NCBI RefSeq assembly: GCF_022829605.1
Contig: NZ_JAKSYD010000238.1
Span: 1 to 49,377 of the forward strand
Length of the DNA: 49,377 bases
Reading direction: 5' to 3'
Source of the DNA: Methylobacterium sp. E-065
GTDB taxonomy: Bacteria > Pseudomonadota > Alphaproteobacteria > Rhizobiales > Beijerinckiaceae
The notes beneath the pieces are model-generated. The model was not told where the DNA came from. It worked only from the letters and a program-made list of their open reading frames with translations, and ran no database searches. The translations under genes were made by a program, and so were the position numbers. Each line of letters starts with the position of its first letter. The first letter of the stretch is position 1. Of this stretch, positions 22,077 to 30,219 are shown piece by piece.

Positions 22077-24362
22077 ATGGCCGTGGACGACGTCCTGAAG
22101 GCATTCCAGATCGCGTTGGGGTTCCGCGTAGACGAAGGCTCGAAGACGACGGCCAAGCGCTCGGTCGCCGACTATCAGCGCGCCGTCGAGCAGGCCGAGA
22201 AGGCGATCGAAGACGCGCGCTGGGCCGGCGCCAAGTCCGAGGAGGAGATCGCCAAGCTCTCCCGGGAGACCAACCTTCGATTGGCGCGCGAGGCGTTGCA
22301 GCGCGCCAAGGACGAGGACAAGGTCGAGGAACAGAAGTCGCGCAAGAACACCGAGCGCAACACCGCGTTCCTGGCCAACCTGGAGAAGATGGCGCTGGCC
22401 GCCAAGGCTGCCGGCGCGGCGATCCGTGTGGCCATGGAGGCCGCCAGCCGCGTTTTCGACAACCTCTACTTCCAGGCTCAGCGCAGCAACACGTCGGTCC
22501 AGTCGCTCCGCGCGCTCCAGTACGCGTTTGCGCAGACCGGCAGCTCGGCCGAGGCCGCGGTCGCGGCGGTCGACAGCTTCACGACCGCGCTGCGGGACAA
22601 CCCGGGCCTGCGCAAGTTCGTCTCCGATCTCGGCGTCGACGACAAGCTTCAGGGCGTCGACAAGCTGATGGCGACGGTGGACGCGCTCAACAAGCGCGAG
22701 CCCTACGTCACCGCCCGCCAGCACGCGGATCTGCTGGGCATCTCCGAGCGCGACTACAACCACATCACCCGGCAGTCGGCCGCGCTCAAGCAATACCGGG
22801 CCGAGTACGACGAGCTGACCACGACGCTGGGCGTCGACGGGGACGCGGCGGCCGAATCGTCGGCCAAGCTCGCGCGCACGTTCACCACGCTCCAGGCGAC
22901 GATCACCGCGCTGAAAGACCGACTGACGGTCGCGCTGGCGCCGGCGGTCGACCGGATCGTGCGCGGCTTCCTCGACTGGCTGAAGGCCAACCCGGGGGAG
23001 GTCGACCGCATCATGCGCTCGATCGCTCAGGCGATCGAAAGCCTCGCGACCGCGCTGGGCAAGATCAACTGGAAAGACGTCTACGACGGGATCGCCGGGT
23101 TCGTGAAGGGCGCCAACGGCGCGGCCGAGTCGATCGGGGTCTGGAAGGTCGCGGCGGAGGCGTTCTTCGCCCTGTGGGTGGCGAGCCGGATGGCGGCCCT
23201 GTTCGCGCCGCTGTTCGCGCAACTGGCGCTCGTGCGGACGACCTTGCTCGGGATGGGACCGATCGGGTGGGCGATCCTCGGCCTGGGGACGCTGGCCGGG
23301 GCGCTGGCGGCGGCCGACCCGAACAAGGGCATCGTCCACGGCGGCAAGTCGCCCGAGGGCTCGCTCAACCCCGGCGACGAGCTGCCGGGTGTGGGCGCGA
23401 GCACGGGCGGCTCTGGCGGCGCCGACAGCTCGCCCGGCCGCGCCCGTCGCGTGTGGAACCGGATCAAGCGGGCGTTCGGCGGCGGCTCGGCCGAGGCGTC
23501 TACGGGATCCGGTGAGAGCGATGAGACGGTGACCACCCACGGCCACATGTGGCGCCCCGGCGCCAACACGGCCGCCGGCCGCGAGCGCGTGGGGTCCTGG
23601 CTCAACTTCTTCCAGGCTCCGGTCGACCAGGGCGGGATGGGCGCGGACGTCGAGACCGCTCGCGCGATGGTGGCCATGATGCAGGGGGAGAGCGGATCGG
23701 GCCTCAACCCGGCCGCGGCGGGCGACAAGGTGAACGGCGTCAAAACGTCGTTTGGGACGGCGCAATGGCACAACGAGCGGTTTTCGGCGCTCCAGGCCAT
23801 GGCCAAGCGGATGAACGTGGCCTGGACCGACGTCGGAGCGCAGCAGCAGCATCTGCGCAATGAGATGCTGTTCGGTAAAGAGCGGGGCGCATGGACGGCG
23901 ATCAAGGCCGCGAGTACGGGTGAAGCCAAGCTGGCGGCCGGGATCAACCTTTTCGAGCGGCCGAAATACAAGAAAAAAGCGTTCGACTTCCGGGTGCATT
24001 ACCTACGTCAGCTTCGCCGGCAGGCTGCCCCGAGCCCCGAGCCGAATGCGACGCCGCAAGCCTCGATGCCAGCGGCCCCGCCCCCCGCTGCGGCGATGCG
24101 CGGGCTACCCAACGGCATGACGCCCGGCGGCTTCGACATGCGCTCGATCGACCCGCAGGCGGCGTTGCAGCCGGCGCCGGCCTCGGCGAGCCCCGTGACG
24201 AACAACCAGACCAGCTCGTCGAAGACGATCAAGCAGGACATCACCAACCACGTTAAGGTCGAGGGTTCGAACAATCCGCGCGAGCACGGCCGGGTGATGC
24301 AAAGCTCGCTCGAAGCCGTTCACGGACTGGCGCTGGCCAACGCGCAGTCGGCGATTGTCTGA
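22077..24362 (+). CDS. Tail tape-measure protein with a lysozyme-like segment
   Basis: A 761-residue protein. The first 200 residues are highly helical with a long coiled coil (about 30-110). Around residues 380-430 are hydrophobic stretches (EAFFALWVASRMAALFAPLF and LGMGPIGWAILGLGTLAGAL) typical of tape-measure proteins. Residues about 510-625 (AMVAMMQGESGSGLNPAAAG, then TSFGTAQWHNERF) resemble the phage tail lysozyme domain. The C-terminal quarter is Pro/Ala-rich, ending with TNNQTSSSKTIKQDITNHVK. It would set tail length and open the cell wall on infection. No tail tube, sheath or baseplate genes follow. Confidence 0.75.
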   Translation: MAVDDVLKAFQIALGFRVDEGSKTTAKRSVADYQRAVEQAEKAIEDARWAGAKSEEEIAKLSRETNLRLAREALQRAKDEDKVEEQKSRKNTERNTAFLANLEKMALAAKAAGAAIRVAMEAASRVFDNLYFQAQRSNTSVQSLRALQYAFAQTGSSAEAAVAAVDSFTTALRDNPGLRKFVSDLGVDDKLQGVDKLMATVDALNKREPYVTARQHADLLGISERDYNHITRQSAALKQYRAEYDELTTTLGVDGDAAAESSAKLARTFTTLQATITALKDRLTVALAPAVDRIVRGFLDWLKANPGEVDRIMRSIAQAIESLATALGKINWKDVYDGIAGFVKGANGAAESIGVWKVAAEAFFALWVASRMAALFAPLFAQLALVRTTLLGMGPIGWAILGLGTLAGALAAADPNKGIVHGGKSPEGSLNPGDELPGVGASTGGSGGADSSPGRARRVWNRIKRAFGGGSAEASTGSGESDETVTTHGHMWRPGANTAAGRERVGSWLNFFQAPVDQGGMGADVETARAMVAMMQGESGSGLNPAAAGDKVNGVKTSFGTAQWHNERFSALQAMAKRMNVAWTDVGAQQQHLRNEMLFGKERGAWTAIKAASTGEAKLAAGINLFERPKYKKKAFDFRVHYLRQLRRQAAPSPEPNATPQASMPAAPPPAAAMRGLPNGMTPGGFDMRSIDPQAALQPAPASASPVTNNQTSSSKTIKQDITNHVKVEGSNNPREHGRVMQSSLEAVHGLALANAQSAIV

Positions 24363-24452
24363 TTACCACGCGGTTGTCAGCGCGAAGTTGTAAGAGACTG
24401 CTTTTGGCTATGAGCAGACATTGCGGGCGCCCACTTCGTCACGGGACTGTAG

Positions 24453-25769
24453 CTAATTATCAGCAGCGCTAGGAAAAAGAGAATCGAATCCGTTATCGAT
24501 GAGCAGCTTATCGAGTTCCTCATCTGGCATTTTATGTTGACTTCTTACTGCTGTGACGAAGTTATTAATACCAGCGGCATAACGGAGTCGTGCACTTCGG
24601 TCCGCAACAGATCGGATGACCGCACTAATGTTATCGGACGTGAGGTGTTTTACCAGTATCAATATCGGGAGAGACAAGGCGGAATTTACGTCTTCGTCGC
24701 TGCTAATCGCAATGAGCTCGATAACCCGGTCGAAAGCTTCGGCACCAACACCCTCATTAATGAGCTGTCCTAGTGCTTTAAAATCCATCCTCGAGATGCG
24801 CTGAAGTGCCGGCTCCCTAATAGCTGCGTTATTGACTGCATCTTTGATGAACAAGGCAGTAACGATCGGCCTCCCCCCGTCCATGTAATTCAAGAATTGC
24901 TTGCGCTGCGGCGAATCAAGACCGTCCCACGCTTCGGGCAAAGCCGCAACTAAGGAACAGGCATTTGAAAGATTGCTTTCGTCTGCAATCCTCATAGCTT
25001 TGCTTACCTGGGACCGAACGCGAGGCTCCGCTACTGAACGATGCAGGTCGAGAACGGCTCTCAGAGCAGTTACATCAGCACGGCTTGCAACTAAGTTATG
25101 TGGTTTAAACCCATCCCAAATCAGCCGATCAACGAGGCCATTCACCAACGCTGGACGGGCCCTCTCTATTTCCTGCTTCAGCGCTTCCTTCACGTCTTCG
25201 ACGGTCGTAGGGAAGTAGCGCGATCGAACCTTCGAAAGAACCGCCTCAATGGCCGCCTTCCCTTGAACTGGCGGCTGCTGCAACACGTGGACTACAGCGT
25301 TTCTAATATGTACCCGCGCGGTTTCAGCCGAAGGCCTGAATATGCCGCCGCTAATTTCAAATGTCGGGTGGGCACAACGATTTCGGTCTTCGAACAGTCG
25401 TCTTAGGTCAACGTACTGGTAATAATCTAAAAGCTGAAATTTATTGCGGGCTGTATCCAGAATTTCTCGCTCGAATTGGAGCGCCTTGGGGAGAGTAGAT
25501 TGGTTACCTTCCGCAAGCTGTTCGAGCGTATTATCGAAATCCTCGATGACGGCTTTGGCTTGGGGGTCACCCGATAAAGAGAGTTCTCGTATTTTGTCTA
25601 CTAAATCAAACACCACGGCAATCCAAGTGACGACGATCGCCGCACGATAAGCGCCCGACCGATAGGAAAGTAGCGCTTCCTGAATATAGTCTCGAGCCCG
25701 CTCTGTTTTGCAGGTTAAAATTAATTCGTCGAGATCCGTGAGGCCTATGCCTATCATCCTGCACCCCAT
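24453..25769 (-). CDS. HEPN-like domain protein, putative defence ribonuclease
   Basis: A 438-residue protein on the opposite strand to the phage genes and visibly less GC-rich. Residues about 20-165 look like a HEPN fold: EALLSYRSGAYRAAIVVTWI, a long helical linker, then RRLFEDRNRCAHPTF, which contains Arg-x4-His (RNRCAH), the HEPN ribonuclease motif. The C-terminal 270 residues are all-helical and repeat-like. Comparable large HEPN proteins occur scattered in bacterial islands. Likely role: RNA cleavage that stops phage growth, by inference from the motif and the location. Start choice: ATG at 25769 lacks a ribosome site; ATG at 25757 has GGGGTG before it. Confidence 0.65.
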   Translation of the reverse strand: MGCRMIGIGLTDLDELILTCKTERARDYIQEALLSYRSGAYRAAIVVTWIAVVFDLVDKIRELSLSGDPQAKAVIEDFDNTLEQLAEGNQSTLPKALQFEREILDTARNKFQLLDYYQYVDLRRLFEDRNRCAHPTFEISGGIFRPSAETARVHIRNAVVHVLQQPPVQGKAAIEAVLSKVRSRYFPTTVEDVKEALKQEIERARPALVNGLVDRLIWDGFKPHNLVASRADVTALRAVLDLHRSVAEPRVRSQVSKAMRIADESNLSNACSLVAALPEAWDGLDSPQRKQFLNYMDGGRPIVTALFIKDAVNNAAIREPALQRISRMDFKALGQLINEGVGAEAFDRVIELIAISSDEDVNSALSLPILILVKHLTSDNISAVIRSVADRSARLRYAAGINNFVTAVRSQHKMPDEELDKLLIDNGFDSLFPSAADN

Positions 25770-25979
25770 GCGTTAGGATTAAACTAAAATTCCTTTAATC
25801 AACGTTTATATGTTCGAGAACCTCCGTCATCAGGAAAGCTCGCATCGCGCTTAGAGCCAGCAGAGAGGTGGCCAATAGTCGCAATCGCGATGCCCGCTAA
25901 GAGCGGCTTGGTTCGTTTCGGCTTTCCACCCAACCCAGACATTCGCACGGTCTAGCTGACTGCGCGGAAACCATAAGGC

Positions 25980-26219
25980 TCAGCGTTTGATGGGAGGCAA
26001 TTCGTCGATCGACGGCACGACCGGCCTGCCAATCTTGGGCCACATCTCGTTGAACAGCGCTTCACTGTACACTCGCATGTTGTGCGACTCGGCTGGGTGA
26101 ATGTCTCGCCAAGCGCCATCGTCGCGGCGAACCCACGCGAGCGACCGCCCGTCCGCATAGTTCACCTTGATCATCGGGTCGTCCCAATGCGCCCCGTAGG
26201 TCGTGCTCTCGATCGTCAT
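25980..26219 (-). CDS. Small protein, unrecognised
   Basis: A 79-residue acidic protein (MTIESTTYGAHWDDPMIKVN, then YADGRSLAWVRRDDGAWRDI) with GGAGG seven bases before its ATG. It follows the XRE regulator gene by 14 bases on the same strand, so the two are probably co-transcribed. The pattern DGRSLAWVR..DG.WR looks like a small beta-rich domain. Unknown function; a partner of the regulator is possible. The 210 bases on its 3' side, up to the HEPN start, hold no gene. Confidence 0.6.
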   Translation of the reverse strand: MTIESTTYGAHWDDPMIKVNYADGRSLAWVRRDDGAWRDIHPAESHNMRVYSEALFNEMWPKIGRPVVPSIDELPPIKR

Positions 26220-26233
26220 CTACGGGCCTCCGG

Positions 26234-26473
26234 TCAGGTGTGCCGCTCGCGGAACCGGATCCCAGCCCCGCCCCCATTCTCAGGGATGAACTCCAGGCCG
26301 GCGGCCTCTAGCGCGCGCTGGATTGCCGCGAGGTTGTTCGGCGCCGGCACGCGCCTGCCCTTCTCAAAATCGCGGATCGTGCTCTCGCTGAGGTTCGAGC
26401 GGGCAGCCAATTCGGTTTGTGACCAATCGAGCAGCCCACGGGCGGCACGGGACTGGGCAGCAGATAGAGACAT
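26234..26473 (-). CDS. XRE-family HTH regulator
   Basis: A 79-residue protein that is nearly all one Cro/C1-type helix-turn-helix: ARGLLDWSQTELAARSNLSE, then STIRDFEKGRRVPAPNNLAA, then ALEAAGLEFIPENGGGAGIR. AAGGAG precedes the ATG. It lies divergent to the gene at 26576 with two copies of a CCGT-N9-ACGG motif between, so it most likely represses both directions like a phage-type switch. Confidence 0.85.
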   Translation of the reverse strand: MSLSAAQSRAARGLLDWSQTELAARSNLSESTIRDFEKGRRVPAPNNLAAIQRALEAAGLEFIPENGGGAGIRFRERHT

Positions 26474-26492
26474 CGCATCTCCTTATCACGCT

Positions 26493-26562
26493 ATCCGTGC
26501 GTCATAAACGGAAAGCGTTGACAGGGCAGTTCATCAACGGTATCCGTTTATCACGCACGGAA
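26493..26562. promoter_or_regulatory. Paired operators CCGT-N9-ACGG between divergent genes
   Basis: ATCCGTGCGTCATAAACGGA at 26493-26512 and ATCCGTTTATCACGCACGGA at 26542-26561 are near-exact reverse complements of each other. Each is also a dyad of CCGT and ACGG spaced by nine bases. The 49-base centre spacing is about 4.7 helix turns. They fill the gap between the XRE gene and the divergent gene, so they are the likely binding sites of that regulator. Confidence 0.75.
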
Positions 26563-26575
26563 ATCGGTTGCTACC

Positions 26576-26872
26576 ATGTCTCGCCGCACCGTCTCTTGGA
26601 CCCAGATCGACCGCGCCGGCCGTGACAGCCGCCCGAAGATCCCCGCCGGTCTCCTATCCGACGCCGCCCGTATCGACATGACCGTGCGCGTCACTCGCCG
26701 CCCGCTCTACGCCGCAGGCAAGTTCGACCGCGCCGCCATCATGTCGGCCGCCACCAAGGCCGCCCACGCCCATCAGGAGCGCTTCGGCAGCACCTGGGTC
26801 GAGGCAATGTCCGTCTGCCTCACCGCCGCGTGGCGATCCGCCAAGCTCGCCCGCCACCTCGCTGCGCACTGA
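26576..26872 (+). CDS. Small protein under the divergent operator, unrecognised
   Basis: A 98-residue basic protein starting MSRRTVSWTQIDRAGRDSRP, with a C-terminal helix WVEAMSVCLTAAWRSAKLAR. Its ATG lies 14 bases after the second operator copy. It is the first gene of a plus-strand run of four small genes (26576-27996). Function unknown. Confidence 0.6.
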   Translation: MSRRTVSWTQIDRAGRDSRPKIPAGLLSDAARIDMTVRVTRRPLYAAGKFDRAAIMSAATKAAHAHQERFGSTWVEAMSVCLTAAWRSAKLARHLAAH

Positions 26873-26957
26873 CCCCATAGCGGCCTGACCCGCCCCACCA
26901 CGGGGCGCCCCATCACCACCGAGCCAACCCACCCGAGCCCCACGAGGAGCGCGAACG

Positions 26958-27176
26958 ATGACGCACGCCCGGATCCCAGATTTCAGTCAGCCCGTTCCGG
27001 TGCGCATGATCGTGACACCCGGAGGCGTTGAGTCCCGGCAGGCGGTCGAGCCGGTTCGGCTGGACACCACCCACGGTCGGTCGCCGCGTTTCCTCGGTGT
27101 CGCGGGCGAGCTGCTGGCCGCCGTCGTCATCATCGGCGGCGGTATGATCCTCACTGGTCTCGCCTCGCTGCCCTGA
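26958..27176 (+). CDS. Small single-pass membrane protein
   Basis: A 72-residue protein with a polar N-terminal half and a C-terminal transmembrane helix (FLGVAGELLAAVVIIGGGMI). GAGGAG lies eight bases before the ATG. It has no recognisable family. A short C-terminally anchored protein in a phage-like island could be a superinfection or lysis-related factor, but this is a guess. Confidence 0.5.
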   Translation: MTHARIPDFSQPVPVRMIVTPGGVESRQAVEPVRLDTTHGRSPRFLGVAGELLAAVVIIGGGMILTGLASLP

Positions 27177-27223
27177 TCCTAGCGCGGGCCGGGATCGCCC
27201 GCCTCACCCCTGGAGCCCTCCCT

Positions 27224-27598
27224 ATGACCAAGAATGCCCCGCATGCCGATGCCGTGCTGATCCGGCTAGGTCGGCAGTTCGAGGAAGCCCGCAAGCGCGA
27301 GACCGCGGCCTGCGCCGACGTTTCGGAAGCCGAGCAAGCCGCCCGCGATGAGCACACCGTGGCCACGCTCGACCGTGCGGCCAACGAGGCCGGCAAGGCC
27401 GCCGCTGCGCTCGCCGCTCGCATCGCCGGTCTCCCGGCCCGAACCGCCGAAGGTTTCCGAGTGAAGCTGCGGGCCCTCGCTCACTACAACCCAGACGCGC
27501 TGCCGTCCGAGATCCCGGATCAGCCCGACCCCGACCAGATCCTGGCGCATTCCTTGTGGGTGGACATGCAAGGCGAGCCGCCGCCCTTCGAGATCTGA
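27224..27598 (+). CDS. Hypothetical protein, coiled-coil rich (island)
   Basis: A 124-residue protein; residues 10-70 form a probable coiled coil (RLGRQFEEARKRETAACADV, SEAEQAARDEHTVATLDRAA). The C-terminal part is acidic and Pro-rich (PDALPSEIPDQPDPDQIL). A ribosome-site-like tggagc lies upstream. Similar proteins occur in alphaproteobacterial islands as far as I recall, with no assigned role. Confidence 0.55.
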   Translation: MTKNAPHADAVLIRLGRQFEEARKRETAACADVSEAEQAARDEHTVATLDRAANEAGKAAAALAARIAGLPARTAEGFRVKLRALAHYNPDALPSEIPDQPDPDQILAHSLWVDMQGEPPPFEI

Positions 27599-27738
27599 CC
27601 CTCGCGCCGCCCGCACCCATCACGACCCGCCGCCCGCGTCCCCCGCGGGCGATTTTATTTGCGGCCCATTCAGTGTTGAACCCCTGGCTCTGTTCGCTTT
27701 TTGTTCTAGCTCGGATCCAGCGACGGCGGAGGACCACG

Positions 27739-27996
27739 ATGGGGCGACGGGGGGTGTTGGTGCGGGCCGAGGAGGTCGCTTTCCTAGAAGAGGCCGCACG
27801 CCTGCGCCGGCAGTGCATCGACGTGTTGTCCCGCGCTAAGCCGCAGGGCCCGCTCTACAACGCCACCGCGGCGATCGTCGACGCAATCGACGGGCTCGCC
27901 GAGGTCGTGACCGGCAACCGGGCGCGGTTCCATCAGGCGAGCCCGCGGACGCCGGGGCCGGACCTGCCGCCCGTGAAGTGGCGGACCGTCGAGTAG
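27739..27996 (+). CDS. Small hypothetical protein (island)
   Basis: An 85-residue protein, mostly two helices (RAEEVAFLEEAARLRRQCID, then TAAIVDAIDGLAEVVTGNRA). GGAGGA precedes the ATG at 27739; the open frame further upstream lacks a start with a ribosome site and is low in protein character. Last gene of the plus-strand run before the AT-rich cargo. Confidence 0.5.
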   Translation: MGRRGVLVRAEEVAFLEEAARLRRQCIDVLSRAKPQGPLYNATAAIVDAIDGLAEVVTGNRARFHQASPRTPGPDLPPVKWRTVE

Positions 27997-28200
27997 CACC
28001 ATCCCACCGTGCGACCCGTTGGGCGCCCGATCTTGGCGCGCCAGGAGGCGACGGCGGGCGGGAGGTCGGACATGCTTATCAAGATACATAAAGTACATTA
28101 GCACATAAATAAGTGCGACCGATTTCGATTTAAACAGGTGGCGATGTCGGCAATCCACAACAAAAATAAAGACAATCTATTTCTATTAAAAAAATCAACT

Positions 28201-28866
28201 TCAGGTCTGCCCTGTATCCAACCTATACCTTTTTTCTACTTCTACTCTTGACCATCTATTAAGATCCACGTTCTTGGCAAAGTTCTCTAGGCTGATAAAT
28301 CTGTCTTTCAGAGCCTTCGCGAGGTTTATAGTCACTCGATTCGCCTTCGATTTTGGTATCGTTGCAACACGGTTGACCATTACGTCAGCGTGGCTCGGCC
28401 TATCCTCCAAAGCGGTCGCATACGCACCAAAAGCGACGTGCTTCTCAATGGATTTACTTGGCATTTCGATTTCGTGTTGAATTTTCTTCAATTCATTCAT
28501 CGGCACCATAACTACCCCAAAGAGAGATTTGAGGGTGCCATCATTGGCTTTAGGCCTATCCCTTATGATCGCCTCGACAGTGCGGTGATACTCATCTGAT
28601 GAGGCAGAGGACTCCCGCAAGCAGGATGACCCAAATGAATAAGCGTCAGAGAACAGAGCCGTTGTGACTCGCGTCGTATTATCTTCTGTCTCCGTGTGAG
28701 TGGGATCCATTACTAGCCTAACAAGGACCTCGTCAGATCGAACTGGGTCCGCCCGATGCGGCGAAACTTGCTGCAGCTCGCACCGGCAGTCAGGTGCCGC
28801 CGCATCAATCACCTTGGCGCGAGTTTGGTCATCGGGAGCGTCCGAGAACAACCTGACACAATCCAT
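28201..28866 (-). CDS. Third gene of the cargo operon, unrecognised (221 residues)
   Basis: Starts at the ATG at 28866, 11 bases after the stop of the middle gene; a longer frame to 28956 would overlap that gene. Seen in the protein: a segment FSDAYSFGSSCLRESSASSD, then FGVVMVPMNELKKIQ and FGAYATALEDRPSHADVMV, then a basic C-terminal part. The order 'S-x-x-R, hydrophobic strand, then P-x-HAD' reminds me of unnamed cargo proteins in other bacterial islands, some placed beside regulatory partners, but I cannot name a family. Much lower GC than the chromosome. No signal peptide or membrane helix, so cytosolic. AT-rich bases 28070-28200 lie downstream; a run of seven T on the minus strand could help termination. 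Confidence 0.6.
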   Translation of the reverse strand: MDCVRLFSDAPDDQTRAKVIDAAAPDCRCELQQVSPHRADPVRSDEVLVRLVMDPTHTETEDNTTRVTTALFSDAYSFGSSCLRESSASSDEYHRTVEAIIRDRPKANDGTLKSLFGVVMVPMNELKKIQHEIEMPSKSIEKHVAFGAYATALEDRPSHADVMVNRVATIPKSKANRVTINLAKALKDRFISLENFAKNVDLNRWSRVEVEKRYRLDTGQT

Positions 28867-28877
28867 TGGCTCAGAGA

Positions 28878-29363
28878 TCAAACGCCAGCGTCGAATTTGG
28901 TCGCGATCGCCTTTGGCATGGTCCGACCATCGAAGTTTGCAATGTCTGCGTCCCACTCCTCGTCGCCAACGTCGATGTTGGCGGCAATCACACCGTCGGG
29001 CATAAATTCAAATTGAGCATCGACGCTAGCGCCGCGCACCACAATTACCGCATTGCCATCTGCAAAAACTTGCGCAGAATACTTCAATCCACGACGTACA
29101 TTCGATGCGAGTCCAAGAAATTCTTCCGCCAACTTGAAGCTAGCGATATTAGCGTTGTGCGTGTACTTCTTCAGGCGCCTCAACAACACAAGCGTAGAAT
29201 GAACGTTCGAAGCCGCAGACGCCGGAGGCGGGCCAATGTCGGAAGTTGAACTGCTCTCATGGCTCTGCTGAGACATATCGGACCGAGGCGAGGACGCTAC
29301 AGTCGGAAAGGTCGCGCCAAAATTTCCGCCTGGGTTGAACGACTCTTTCGCCAGCGCATACAT
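28878..29363 (-). CDS. Middle gene of the cargo operon, unrecognised (161 residues)
   Basis: Begins 10 bases after the stop of the TIGR04255-like gene, with AGGA nine bases before the ATG. The first 50 residues are Ser/Pro-rich and probably disordered (SSPRSDMSQQSHESSSTSD). Residues 55-161 look folded: a helical stretch RRLKKYTHNANIASFKLAEE, then a beta-rich part with ADGNAVIVVRG, VDAQFEFMPDGVIAANIDV and an acidic end. The strand pattern 'ADG-hydrophobic-..-F-x-PDG' looks like a small beta domain of an accessory protein. No function known. Confidence 0.6.
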   Translation of the reverse strand: MYALAKESFNPGGNFGATFPTVASSPRSDMSQQSHESSSTSDIGPPPASAASNVHSTLVLLRRLKKYTHNANIASFKLAEEFLGLASNVRRGLKYSAQVFADGNAVIVVRGASVDAQFEFMPDGVIAANIDVGDEEWDADIANFDGRTMPKAIATKFDAGV

Positions 29364-29373
29364 TCAAGGCGTC

Positions 29374-30219
29374 CTACAAGCCGATTCGCTCAGCTGCTTC
29401 GAGTGTAATAATGCGCCGCAGGTCGCCCTTCAATGCGGTATGCTGACGATCGAGCACGGCCATCGCCTCGTTGAAGCCCCATCCCATACCAACGGTTCGC
29501 CGATATCCGGGCGCGTTTAGCGCATCCTGCATCATAGTATATATGATGATTGAACGGGTCGGCGCCCCAGTCTTGCCTGGGTAATCACCATAATCAACCT
29601 TAGTTTGGATAAGTCTCCGCTCCCTATCAGATAGTCTCTCAAAGCGCCCGCTATGTGAATGCCACGGCTCGGCATGTTCGATGCCAGCTCTGGACACGAA
29701 TGGCGAATCAGAAGCGATCAGCGCAGAAGAATCTTGGTTTTGAGCTTCCACAAGATCAAATCGATCCCAGTATTCCAACTGGACCAATGCAATTGGAACT
29801 TCGTAGTTATAAAACTTATATAGGTTTTTTGCGAACTGTTCTATCCGACCAGAAAATGGCTTCCATCTTATATACTGATTTGTTTGCACTTGGATGGCGT
29901 CTTTGTTGGCCGAAAGTCTCTCAACAAGCATTTCATTTGTGTCAAATGTGCTGAAATTTAATCCCATCGCTTGCTGAGAAGTAACGGATGGGGAATTCAG
30001 AGCCACACCGAGCCTCGATCCATCAAAATTGACAGATAATCCGAAGGCTGGCGTCGGATGACCGACGCCAAGATCTCGGCCAGTTTGCCAGATCACTGAG
30101 CGCATTGCGGCCCATTGTGCTTCAGATACGGGATGAGCAAATTGTATTGTGGCCTGAACGGAAACGATCGCATGCGCTTCATTAAATGGGGTGAAGCCCC
30201 CCAACGTCGGCTCAGGCAT
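29374..30219 (-). CDS. TIGR04255-like protein, first gene of the cargo operon (281 residues)
   Basis: Starts MPEPTLGGFTPFNEAHAIVS at 30219 with AGGTT before it; a start at 30321 would add 34 poorly conserved-looking residues. The fold pattern agrees with the sporadic TIGR04255 family: an N-terminal strand region, then NQYIRWKPFSGRIEQFAKNL followed by EVPIALVQLEYWDRFDL, and a C-terminal helix LDRQHTALKGDLRRIITLEA. That family has no known activity but is found scattered in islands. Here it is followed by two small genes at spacings of 10 and 11 bases, so the three form one transcript. Low GC and location next to attR mark it as acquired cargo. Confidence 0.65.
   Translation of the reverse strand: MPEPTLGGFTPFNEAHAIVSVQATIQFAHPVSEAQWAAMRSVIWQTGRDLGVGHPTPAFGLSVNFDGSRLGVALNSPSVTSQQAMGLNFSTFDTNEMLVERLSANKDAIQVQTNQYIRWKPFSGRIEQFAKNLYKFYNYEVPIALVQLEYWDRFDLVEAQNQDSSALIASDSPFVSRAGIEHAEPWHSHSGRFERLSDRERRLIQTKVDYGDYPGKTGAPTRSIIIYTMMQDALNAPGYRRTVGMGWGFNEAMAVLDRQHTALKGDLRRIITLEAAERIGL

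Noticed and set aside
21810..23999. 729-residue minus-strand frame opposite the tape-measure gene
   Set aside because: Composition dominated by Arg, Gly, Leu and Val with many His; it mirrors the helical tape-measure gene and has no domain.
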